The position numbers were made by a program, and so were the translations under genes. Positions 55,081 to 63,435 of a stretch of DNA of 63,435 bases are shown here, piece by piece. The notes under the pieces were generated by a model, which ran no database searches, was not told the origin of the DNA, and saw only the letters and a program-made list of their open reading frames with translations. The DNA is taken from NCBI GenBank assembly GCA_937766455.1, contig CALLXD010000017.1, forward strand, positions 1 to 63,435, read 5' to 3'. Source of the DNA: Vicinamibacterales bacterium (GTDB lineage: Bacteria > Acidobacteriota > Vicinamibacteria > Vicinamibacterales > UBA8438). Position 1 is the stretch's first letter. The number at the start of each line of letters is the position of its first letter.

Positions 55081-56391
55081 CTAGTTATCGTTCTCGGTGC
55101 GCTCCCGGGCTTCTTGGCGCTCCGCGACCGCCGCCTCGTATTCGTCGTCCTCCAGGTCATACCACCCGATCCACGCGAAGGCCATTTCGTCGATGGTGCG
55201 CTGCCCGGCACCGACCCAGTTCTTCGGGTCCTTGTTGGCCCGGTTGGCGGCCGAATTATCGAGCCAACTCGACACGTGCAGGATGGTGCCCGCCGGAATC
55301 AGCGGTGTTTCCTGATCGGTGTAGTTGTAATTCATGTGCCAGTTGTAGTCGAAGGACGCACAGTTCACCGTCTCGGCCTGCACCGGCTGTGTGGGATAGA
55401 TGAACTCGATGCACTGGTAGGTGCCCAGCATGTGCATGTGCGGTTGGAACATCGTGATCCGCGCTGCCTTGTTGAACCGTGCGTAGCCGTCCGAGCGAGA
55501 AATCTCCCCGGCCGGAAGATCGAGGACGCCAATCGTGTTGCCGTGCGAACCGCCGAGCTGCTTGGAGTAGCGGATATGCTCCGGTTCGGTGCCGACGGGA
55601 AGAAATTTGATGCCGAGCTCGACCACCGCGTCGGTGGGTTCCCCAATCGAGTGGAGGTGATAGCTGAGCCGCGCTTCGCTGTCGGCCGGAAGCTTCAGGC
55701 CCGATCCAGCGGGGTAGACCTCGGCCTGCTTGCCGGAGGCGTATTCCACCAGGAACGTGCCGCCGCCCATGCGGTCCCCTGACTCGTCCTCCTCCACCGC
55801 GTACGAGAGCGCGTGGTGGACGACCTGTCGGGCCTTGTCGCCGACTGGCTTGGTCTGGATGGCCGTGATGTAGCGATCTTCTGTCAGGCCAAAATCCGTA
55901 TAGAGATCGCCGAATATATCAGGGCCCGCCGCTGGCACCGTGTAAGCCGGAAACTGCACGACAAGGTCGGGCTCACCAATTTGCCAGGCGTCGGCCGGGG
56001 CGAACTCAGGCGGTGTCGGGGTGTTGGCTGGATTGCCCTGCGGCGCCCCGTTGTCCACCCACTTGGTGATCGTCGCGATCTGATCGTCGCTGAGCGACGG
56101 ATCGTTCAGGAATGCCTGGACCCCGATCTCGCGGTCCAGATGCCACGGAGGCATGGCACGAGTCTCAACCTTGTTCTTGATTGAGCGGGCCCACGGACGC
56201 GCGTCCTGGTAGCTGATGAGCGACATCGGTGCGATCTCGCCTGGCCGGTGACACGTGACACAGGAGTCGTAAAATATTGGCGCGATGTCATCGGCGAACG
56301 TCGGTTCAGCAGGGACCTGCGCGGAGGCGCCAGTCGGAAGCAACGCGAGCGACAGGACCGAGAGCGCAACGGCGGAATGGACCAGTTTCAC
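55081..56391 (-). CDS. Cytochrome c with C-terminal copper type II monooxygenase-like domain
   Basis: 436 residues from GTG 56391. Signal peptide (LSVLSLALLPTGASAQ), then one haem site CVTCHRPGE with MPPWH. A larger domain follows with conserved His/Met clusters (VVHHALSY, LSYHLHS, MFQPHMHMLGT) that match copper-type II ascorbate-dependent monooxygenase-like proteins. Such fusions are common in environmental Acidobacteriota and Planctomycetota, function not established. The His-rich motifs support bound copper. Confidence 0.85.
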   Translation of the reverse strand: MKLVHSAVALSVLSLALLPTGASAQVPAEPTFADDIAPIFYDSCVTCHRPGEIAPMSLISYQDARPWARSIKNKVETRAMPPWHLDREIGVQAFLNDPSLSDDQIATITKWVDNGAPQGNPANTPTPPEFAPADAWQIGEPDLVVQFPAYTVPAAGPDIFGDLYTDFGLTEDRYITAIQTKPVGDKARQVVHHALSYAVEEDESGDRMGGGTFLVEYASGKQAEVYPAGSGLKLPADSEARLSYHLHSIGEPTDAVVELGIKFLPVGTEPEHIRYSKQLGGSHGNTIGVLDLPAGEISRSDGYARFNKAARITMFQPHMHMLGTYQCIEFIYPTQPVQAETVNCASFDYNWHMNYNYTDQETPLIPAGTILHVSSWLDNSAANRANKDPKNWVGAGQRTIDEMAFAWIGWYDLEDDEYEAAVAERQEARERTENDN

Positions 56392-56694
56392 AAGCAGTTC
56401 TCCTGGCACCCTTGACGACGGATGCGGGACTGATCGAATCGGGAACCCGTGATCGGAAACTTCCGATCCGGAGCCACGCAGCATATAGATACGTGCACTT
56501 GAGTATCCCACAAACCGACGACGAAGTCTCGTGCCGAGTGGCTGGAACACGGGGGCTCGGGGCCGCCTTGTCGAGAGCACCTGCCAACCACCACGGGGCG
56601 TCGTCGAGACGCCTGGCGGACCGTGTATCATCGGACGTCCGAGAAACTTGATCAGCGGCGTCTGGTCGCGCCATTTTAGCCATTCCCCAAATCC

Positions 56695-57744
56695 ATGCCA
56701 AGCATTTCTGCTATCGCGACGGCGTTGCCGCCACATCACTTCACGCAGACCCAGATCAAGGAGGCGATGGCTGGGGTCTGTCGCGGCAATCGAAAAATCG
56801 AGCGTCTGTTACCAGTCTTCGACCGGACGGGGGTCGAGCAGCGCGCGTTTGCCCGTCCTCTCGAGTGGTACGCGGGCGGACAAACGTTCGAGGCGCGCAA
56901 CGACGTCTATGCCGAGGTCGCGTTCGATCTGATTGAACAGGCGACCCGGACCTGCCTCGAACGGGCGGGGGTCGAGCCGGGCGATATCGATCACATTTTC
57001 TGTGTGACCACCACCGGTCTGACCACCCCAAGTCTGGATGCGAGGCTCTGCGCCCGGCTCGGGTTCCGTCCCGACGTGCGTCGGTTTCCGCTCTTCGGGC
57101 TCGGATGCGCCGGCGGTGCGGGGGCTCTCGTACGGGCCAACGACATGCTCCGTGCGTATCCGAGACATCGGGCGTTGGTGTTGTCGGTCGAATTGTGCAG
57201 CCTGGTGTTTTCGCCGATGGCCGCCTCGGCGACCGACCTCATCGGGGTCGCCCTGTTCGGTGACGGCGGCGCGGCGGTCCTGCTGGCGGGCGATGAGGTG
57301 GAGGCCGACGGCCCGAGGGTGGAGGACACCCGGACGCATCTGTTTCACGAGGCGCCAGACCTCATGGGCTGGCGTTTCACCGACGACGGCATGCGGCTGA
57401 TTCTGTCGCGGGGCGTGCCCGAATTCGTCGCGACGAGTGTCAAGCCGGTCGTCGAGCGGTTTCTGGCGCAGCAGGGCCTGACGGTGGCCGAGCTTCAGCA
57501 TCATGTGCTGCACCCGGGCGGCGCGAAGGTGATGTCTACCTATCGGTCTGCGTTCGGGCTCGACGAGCATGCCCTCCGGCACGCTCGAGAGGCGATGCGT
57601 CGCTACGGCAATCAGTCAAGCGCGTCGGTGTTGTTCATGCTGCACGACCTGATCGCGTCCGGCCAGCCCGCCCCGGGCGACCGCGGCGTGCTCATGGCGT
57701 TGGGGCCCGGCTTCGCGGCGGAGATGCTGACCCTGACGTGGTGA
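56695..57744 (+). CDS. Type III polyketide synthase
   Basis: 349 residues. Chalcone-synthase fold. Nucleophile Cys in FGLGCAGGAG, His in LHPGGAKVM and Asn in YGNQSSAS complete the catalytic triad. Extends acyl-CoA starters with malonyl-CoA to make pyrones or alkylresorcinols. The starter pocket is not decidable by eye. It is followed by a flavoprotein and a methyltransferase, both overlapping, as in bacterial phenolic-lipid clusters. Confidence 0.93.
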   Translation: MPSISAIATALPPHHFTQTQIKEAMAGVCRGNRKIERLLPVFDRTGVEQRAFARPLEWYAGGQTFEARNDVYAEVAFDLIEQATRTCLERAGVEPGDIDHIFCVTTTGLTTPSLDARLCARLGFRPDVRRFPLFGLGCAGGAGALVRANDMLRAYPRHRALVLSVELCSLVFSPMAASATDLIGVALFGDGGAAVLLAGDEVEADGPRVEDTRTHLFHEAPDLMGWRFTDDGMRLILSRGVPEFVATSVKPVVERFLAQQGLTVAELQHHVLHPGGAKVMSTYRSAFGLDEHALRHAREAMRRYGNQSSASVLFMLHDLIASGQPAPGDRGVLMALGPGFAAEMLTLTW

Positions 57745-58769
57745 GGTCGGCCGACGTCACGATTGTCGGCGGCGGCCCCGCCGGCTCGGCGCTCGCCGTC
57801 GCGCTCGGGCGTCAAGGCGTTCGTGTCGAGCTGTACGAGAAGGCGCGCCATCCGAGGCTCAAGGCCTGCGGGGAGGGGCTGTTGCCGCACGGTGTCTCCG
57901 CGCTGCGGGATCTGGTCGGTTTGCCTGAGGTGCCGACGGTGCGAGGGCTGCGGTTCCGGGCTGGGGGTGAGTCGGTGGACGCCGACTTTCCGACCGGGCA
58001 TGGCCTGGTGGTGCGTCGCGACCGATTTGACGCCTGGCTGTTCGAGCACGCGGCGTCGACACCCAACGTCGATGCGCGTCCCGGCACACCGTACACGGGC
58101 ACTCGGGCGCCCATCCTGGTGGGCGCGGATGGACGACAGTCGATGTTTCATCGCCGTCTGCCCGCACAAGCCGCTCGACCCCATCGCGTTGGGTTGTCGA
58201 CGCACGCCATTGGCGTCGAGGGGGTAACGGACAGGGTTGAGGTGTTTTTTCACGGTGACGGCGAGTTGTATCTGGCCCCTACCGGAGACGACGAGGTCCT
58301 GATCTCAGCGTTGTTCGACTACCGACAGTTCACCCCGGATGCGCTGACGCGGCTGCTACGGAGTATTCCCGCGATGCGTGCCCGCACCCATCGAATCAAG
58401 TTCACCACGCCCGTCCTGGCGTCCGCCCCGCTGGGATCGTTCGTGCCGCGTATTGTCGATGCGACGGAGCGACTGCTCCTGGTCGGGGATGCCGCCGGGG
58501 CACCTGACCCGATCGTCGGAGACGGGCTGGCGTTGGCCTTCTCGTCGACGCAGGACGCGGCGTCGGCCATCGTGTCCGGCGATTGGCGCTCGTATCAGCG
58601 GCGTCGCCTGGCGCGGGGGGCGAACGCCCGTCGCCTGGGCCGTCTCATGCTCGGGTTGTCGCGCACCGAGCGTCGAGGGGCCTGGTTCCTGCGCCACTGT
58701 TCGGCCATCGTGCCCAGGCTGCTCGACCTCGCTGTGGCGCGCGAGCCCTCCTCCGACCGTCAAGCATGA
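57741..58769 (+). CDS. FAD-dependent oxidoreductase (geranylgeranyl-reductase/hydroxylase type)
   Basis: 342 residues. Rossmann FAD site VTIVGGGPAGSALAVALG; CGEGLLPHG; second FAD motif LVGDAAGAPDPIVGDGL. Flavoprotein hydroxylases modify type III PKS products in known phenolic-lipid pathways. The start GTG 57741 overlaps the PKS stop (GTGA); a GTG three bases earlier is equally possible. Coupled at its end to the methyltransferase by ATGA. Confidence 0.9.
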   Translation: MRSADVTIVGGGPAGSALAVALGRQGVRVELYEKARHPRLKACGEGLLPHGVSALRDLVGLPEVPTVRGLRFRAGGESVDADFPTGHGLVVRRDRFDAWLFEHAASTPNVDARPGTPYTGTRAPILVGADGRQSMFHRRLPAQAARPHRVGLSTHAIGVEGVTDRVEVFFHGDGELYLAPTGDDEVLISALFDYRQFTPDALTRLLRSIPAMRARTHRIKFTTPVLASAPLGSFVPRIVDATERLLLVGDAAGAPDPIVGDGLALAFSSTQDAASAIVSGDWRSYQRRRLARGANARRLGRLMLGLSRTERRGAWFLRHCSAIVPRLLDLAVAREPSSDRQA

Positions 58770-59503
58770 TGTGGCAGGCACGCCGCTCGCTCGAGCGGGA
58801 ACACATGGACGACCACACGCCTCCCCAGGCAATTCTGGACGAGGTCTACTGGTTCCTGGGCGCGATCAGTCGCTGGCTCGGCGGGACCCGCGCGACCCTG
58901 CGCCGGTTCGAGCAGTTGAGCGCGGACTGGACTCCTGGCTCGAGCATTTCCATACTGGATGTCGCCTGCGGCGGGGCCGACGTGGCACGCGCGCTCCAGG
59001 TCTGGGGACGTTCCCGGGGTTTCGATGTTCAGGTCACCGCGCTGGATATCAGCGCCCGCACGCTGGACTCCGCGCGTCGCCGTGGGGAGCCCCGTGACCA
59101 GCCCCGGTTCGTGTGCGCCGACCTGCACAACGCGCCGTTCCGCGATGGCGCCTTCGACTACGTCACGTGCGCGTTGTTCTTTCATCACCTCACGGACGAC
59201 GAAGTCGTGCGCACCCTGCGCGTGTTCGACCGGGTGGCGCGGCGGGGAATCGTGGTCAACGACCTGATCCGCCGCTGGCGTCTCTACGTGTGGAGTTGGC
59301 TGTTCACCCGCCCGTTCAACGCTGTGCTGCGGGCGGATGGTCCGCTCTCGGTGCGCCGTGCACTTCGCCCAGGTGAACTGGCGGCGTTGACCGCCCGCGC
59401 GGGACTGGGGTGGCTATCCATTCAGACACATCTCGGCCACCGGATGACCCTCGCCGGCGAGCGGCCTCGTCCTGAGTCCCAACCCCCACCGGGTCGGCCC
59501 TAA
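58766..59503 (+). CDS. SAM-dependent methyltransferase of the PKS operon
   Basis: 245 residues. Class I methyltransferase: SAM site ILDVACGGADVA, acidic motif VTALDISARTLDSARR, DYVTCALFFHHL. ATG 58766 overlaps the flavoprotein stop. Likely O- or C-methylates the PKS product, following the logic of the three-gene srs-type pathway. Confidence 0.9.
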   Translation: MMWQARRSLEREHMDDHTPPQAILDEVYWFLGAISRWLGGTRATLRRFEQLSADWTPGSSISILDVACGGADVARALQVWGRSRGFDVQVTALDISARTLDSARRRGEPRDQPRFVCADLHNAPFRDGAFDYVTCALFFHHLTDDEVVRTLRVFDRVARRGIVVNDLIRRWRLYVWSWLFTRPFNAVLRADGPLSVRRALRPGELAALTARAGLGWLSIQTHLGHRMTLAGERPRPESQPPPGRP

Positions 59504-59645
59504 CAGCCCGTGGTGCAAGTTCCGCTGCATTCGACCGGCGCTGATCAGCCGATCTGTGTTGGTATTTTCCCTCTTCTCGCCTTGTGCCGGGTCGGCATTG
59601 CCAGGCGAGGGTCTCGGTGCGACGCGGGACTTTCACCATGGGCTG

Positions 59646-60959
59646 CTACGAGACAGCCGACTCCTGATACTCCCCAATGACGCGCGCCAGCGTCTCGAAC
59701 ATCCGGCGGCGGCGCTCGTCGTCACACTCGAGCAACGTGATGCGGAACCCGTGTCGCTGGCAGCAGAAGGACGACAGCGGCACGACCACGATGCCGGTCG
59801 CTCCCATGAGGTAGTAGACGAATCGGAAATCTGGCTCGGCGCTGGCGTGGAGGATGAATTCCTCGACCACCCGTTGCACCCGCTGGTCTGCAATCGGCAG
59901 GGACATCGACCCGGTGATCACGTCACGGTCGAACAGCACCGTCAAGTAGAAGGCGCCCTGGGGCTCATGGACGGTGATGCCTGGCACGGGACCGAGAATG
60001 GCGCACGCCTCGCTGGCCCGGCGCTTGTACTCCGTCGCCCGTGTCACCAGGTGCGTCGCATAGCGCGGGTCGCCCATGATCCGGGGAATCGCGCGCTGCG
60101 GGAGCGTGGTCGAGCAGACCTCCAGCATCTTGGCGTCTACGAGACTCCTGGCGAATCTGGCAAAGATCGGATCGGTGTCTTGATTGTAGAACTCCACCCA
60201 CCCACACCGGGATCCGGGCCACGGGATCTCCTTGGAGATGCCTTTCAGTGACAGACCGCACACGTCGCCGATGACGTCCGACAGATGCACGGCCGGCGCG
60301 CCGTTGTATGTAATGTTGATGTAGACCTCATCACACATGACGAAGAGATCGAACTCTCGCGCGATCTTAACGACCCCCTCCAGCGTGTCCCGGGAATAGA
60401 CCACCCCCGTGGGGTTATCCGGATTGATGAGCAGGATGCCGGCGATGGCCGGGTTGTAGCGCACCTTTTGCCGAATTTCTTCCAGGTCCGGCTGCCAGGC
60501 CCGATCGGGATCGAGCGTGTACGTGATCGGGTGGTCGCCGGCGTGGGCGCCCTCGGCCGATGAATGCGTCGAGTAGGCCGGAGAGGGCCCGATGACGCGC
60601 GCCTCACGGCGCAGAAAGCCCATTGCCTTGGACACCGCATCGCCCAGCCCGTTGAAGAAGAGGATGTCGTCCGGACCAATCCGCGCGCCGCCTCGAGCGG
60701 TGACCCGGGTGGCTAGGAACTCGCGCGTTGCCGGCTCGCCACGGGTGGGGCAATACGCGTACGACGCGTCGTCGCGCACGAGGTCGGCGACGATGTCCTT
60801 GATCCAGTCGGGGATGCGTTCACCCTTCTGGATGGGATCCCCAATGTTTTCCCACGACATGTCCACGCCGAGGGCTTCAATACGCCCGGCTTGCTCGACG
60901 ATTTCGCGGATGGCGTAGGTGAGCTCACCGGCGCCGATATGAACGATGTTGCGTCGCAC
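59646..60959 (-). CDS. PLP-dependent aminotransferase class I/II
   Basis: 437 residues. Fold-type I aminotransferase: NPDNPTGVVYSRDTL, PLP-Asp/Tyr in CDEVYINITYNG, PLP-Lys in GISKEIPWPGSRCGW. GTG 60959 is chosen because AGGAG lies six bases upstream; an alternative GTG is at 60977, within which the AGGAG would be coding. Substrate unknown. Convergent with the PKS operon. Confidence 0.88.
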   Translation of the reverse strand: MRRNIVHIGAGELTYAIREIVEQAGRIEALGVDMSWENIGDPIQKGERIPDWIKDIVADLVRDDASYAYCPTRGEPATREFLATRVTARGGARIGPDDILFFNGLGDAVSKAMGFLRREARVIGPSPAYSTHSSAEGAHAGDHPITYTLDPDRAWQPDLEEIRQKVRYNPAIAGILLINPDNPTGVVYSRDTLEGVVKIAREFDLFVMCDEVYINITYNGAPAVHLSDVIGDVCGLSLKGISKEIPWPGSRCGWVEFYNQDTDPIFARFARSLVDAKMLEVCSTTLPQRAIPRIMGDPRYATHLVTRATEYKRRASEACAILGPVPGITVHEPQGAFYLTVLFDRDVITGSMSLPIADQRVQRVVEEFILHASAEPDFRFVYYLMGATGIVVVPLSSFCCQRHGFRITLLECDDERRRRMFETLARVIGEYQESAVS

Positions 60960-61275
60960 CCCTGTCTCCTGCTTCACGCCCCCATCGAACGACGGTCGGA
61001 CGCGGTTGCGACGGAGGCTACCATAGGAATTGGAGGGGGAGGCCAGCCTCGACGTCAGCGCTTGGATAATTGCCGTTCTGTAGCGAGCTACGCAATGCGC
61101 ACACGTTGTCGTACCCAACTCCGGCGGGCACGTCGCCGGATCGCGCACGCGGCCGCTGGCGCCGGTCGACGATGTCGCGTGCCATCGTCGTCGCCACGCT
61201 CGCGCCGATCCTCTAGTGCTACAGTTGCTGGCTGACCGGGAGGTCGGCGATCGACGGGGTCGCCGGGACGCAGAC
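60960..61275. other. Intergenic region upstream of the epimerase gene
   Basis: About 316 bases between divergent genes. No gene is recognised. It should hold the promoters for both sides. Confidence 0.35.
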
Positions 61276-62252
<977 letters not shown>

Positions 62253-62662
62253 TTTTCGGCCGTCCTATCTTTTGGAGCGTGGCCCCTGGGGCTACGCTGG
62301 GGCGGCTCTCGCACGATGGTCACACGCGGCTGCGCGTCGTCGTCGACGCGGTCCTGACGCGGGCCGGTTTCATACATCTCGCCGCGATTCCGCATCCCGT
62401 CTGGCTCGCGGTGCCTGGGGGGGGGTGACGCGGGGCTGACACGCCGGTTGAACAGGAATGTAGAATTAGGATGATCTTCACGACATTGGTGTCGAGGCCA
62501 GGCGTGTAAAAGGCACAGATCGGCTGGTTTGTCGTCTGGCCCGTGTCTTGCTTTCCATCGAACCATTAGAATGACGGGCGTTGGCACGGGGCACGGTGTG
62601 GACGACCTGAAGGGGCTTTTCGGATAGACAACCGCGACAGACGTACAGGGAGGAACACGAAC
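62253..62662. other. Intergenic leader region of glnA
   Basis: About 410 bases between the epimerase gene and glutamine synthetase. No gene is recognised. It contains GGAGG about nine bases before ATG 62663, and by position should include the glnA promoter. Confidence 0.5.
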
Positions 62663-63435
62663 ATGCCAAGCAAGTTGGAATACATCTGGTTGGACGGGTA
62701 CAAGCCAACCCAGAGCCTGCGTTCGAAGACTCGCGTGCAGCGAGACTTTGGCGGAACGTTGGAAGAGTGCCCCATGTGGTCCTTCGACGGTAGTTCCACC
62801 GAGCAGGCCGACGGCAGCAACTCGGACTGTCTCTTGAAGCCAGTGGCGATTTTCCCGGACCCGGAGCGCACGAACGGATATCTGGTCATGACCGAGGTGC
62901 TGAATGCGGACGGCACACCGCATGCCTCCAACGGTCGCGCGACGATTGATGACGACGACGCAGATTTCTGGTTCGGGTTCGAGCAGGAATATTTCCTCTG
63001 GGATGCGATGACGCATCTGCCGCCGGGCTTTCCTCCCGGTGGTTACCCGGGGCCCCAGGGTCCGTATTATTGTTCGGTCGGCGCGAAGAAGGCCTACGGC
63101 CGCTCGTGTGTCGATGAGCATCTCGACGCCTGCCTGGCCGCCGGCATCAATGTCGAAGGCATCAACGCCGAGGTCGCCTCAGGCCAGTGGGAGTTCCAGG
63201 TGTTCGCCAAGGGCGCGAAGCGGGCTGGGGACGAGACGTGGGTCGCCCGGTACTTGCTTGAGCGTATCGGCGAGAAATACGACTACGCGATTGAATTCCA
63301 TCCGAAGCCACTGGGCGACACCGACTGGAACGGTTCCGGTATGCACGCGAATTTTTCCAACACCGTGATGCGGGAGTCTGGCAAGGAAGAGACGTTCACG
63401 AACATCTGCGAGGCCTTCGGCGAGCGTATACCGAG
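62663..63435 (+). CDS. glnA: Glutamine synthetase, GSII (eukaryotic-type), 3' end beyond window
   Basis: 257 residues visible. Makes Gln from Glu, NH3 and ATP. GSII features: start KLEYIWLDGYKPTQSLRSKT, DGSSTEQADGSNSDCLLKP, metal-binding GFEQEYFLWD, INAEVASGQWEFQV, and GSGMHANFSNT. GSII lacks the adenylylation Tyr loop of GSI. Good ribosome-binding site AGGGAGG. The frame runs off the right edge. Confidence 0.95.
   Translation, partial: MPSKLEYIWLDGYKPTQSLRSKTRVQRDFGGTLEECPMWSFDGSSTEQADGSNSDCLLKPVAIFPDPERTNGYLVMTEVLNADGTPHASNGRATIDDDDADFWFGFEQEYFLWDAMTHLPPGFPPGGYPGPQGPYYCSVGAKKAYGRSCVDEHLDACLAAGINVEGINAEVASGQWEFQVFAKGAKRAGDETWVARYLLERIGEKYDYAIEFHPKPLGDTDWNGSGMHANFSNTVMRESGKEETFTNICEAFGERIP

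Overview
The window looks like a join of two unrelated genomes. Bases 1 to about 6345 are AT-rich. They hold two head-to-tail TPR/sulfotransferase genes, a tRNA-Ser with a decayed integrase beside it, and an AT-rich TonB-like gene that stops in mid-domain. From about 6346 to the end the sequence is GC-rich. Its gene content (DUF3179, VWFA-related, kinase-TPR, BNR and DUF6644-like proteins, a type III polyketide synthase operon and eukaryotic-type glutamine synthetase) suggests an uncultured Acidobacteriota, probably Vicinamibacteria-like; this taxonomic call is inference. The first gene after the join, ppdK, lacks its N-terminus, so two coding regions are cut at one point. A metagenomic misassembly is the simplest explanation. 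Single-base frameshifts are common, some in homopolymers, which fits error-prone reads.

Layout. 1-4061: two TPR genes with 102-bp DNA repeats. 4682-5235: GC-rich integrase remnant next to tRNA-Ser(GGA). 5553-6345: TonB-like protein. 6346-13187: ppdK, mutL, then rarA and a TrmH-type methylase on the minus strand, divergent from greA. 13184-15350: a patatin-like pseudo-enzyme and an IS200 element with palindromes. 15355-20911: DHH phosphoesterase, VWFA protein, uvrB, two small envelope proteins and tRNA-Val(CAC). 21156-25569: a caspase-nSTAND-ThuA-like gene broken by an IS256-family element. 26032-29076: hpt, DUF3179 protein, an exported peroxiredoxin with an in-frame UGA at the peroxidatic Cys position plus a SECIS-like hairpin, and tatA. 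29143-42928: kinase-TPR protein, DASS transporter, PDZ protein, ClC channel, cytochrome c, AIM24, VKOR, hisC and others. 43208-54925: small proteins, M48 and matrixin-like proteases, DUF6644-like membrane proteins, SMP-30 protein, BNR protein with a MoaD-like protein, cytochromes, TlpA-like protein. 55081-63435: copper-monooxygenase-like cytochrome, a translationally coupled type III PKS / flavoprotein / methyltransferase operon, aminotransferase, NAD-dependent epimerase, and the start of glutamine synthetase.

The observations most worth following are the probable selenoprotein peroxiredoxin (28233-28763), the caspase-nSTAND gene with an unusual C-terminal ThuA/TCAF-like domain and IS insertion, the type III PKS operon, the patatin-like protein lacking its nucleophile, and the RarA protein fused to a small hydrophobic domain. 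Many neighbouring genes overlap by ATGA or GTGA, so translational coupling is widespread.
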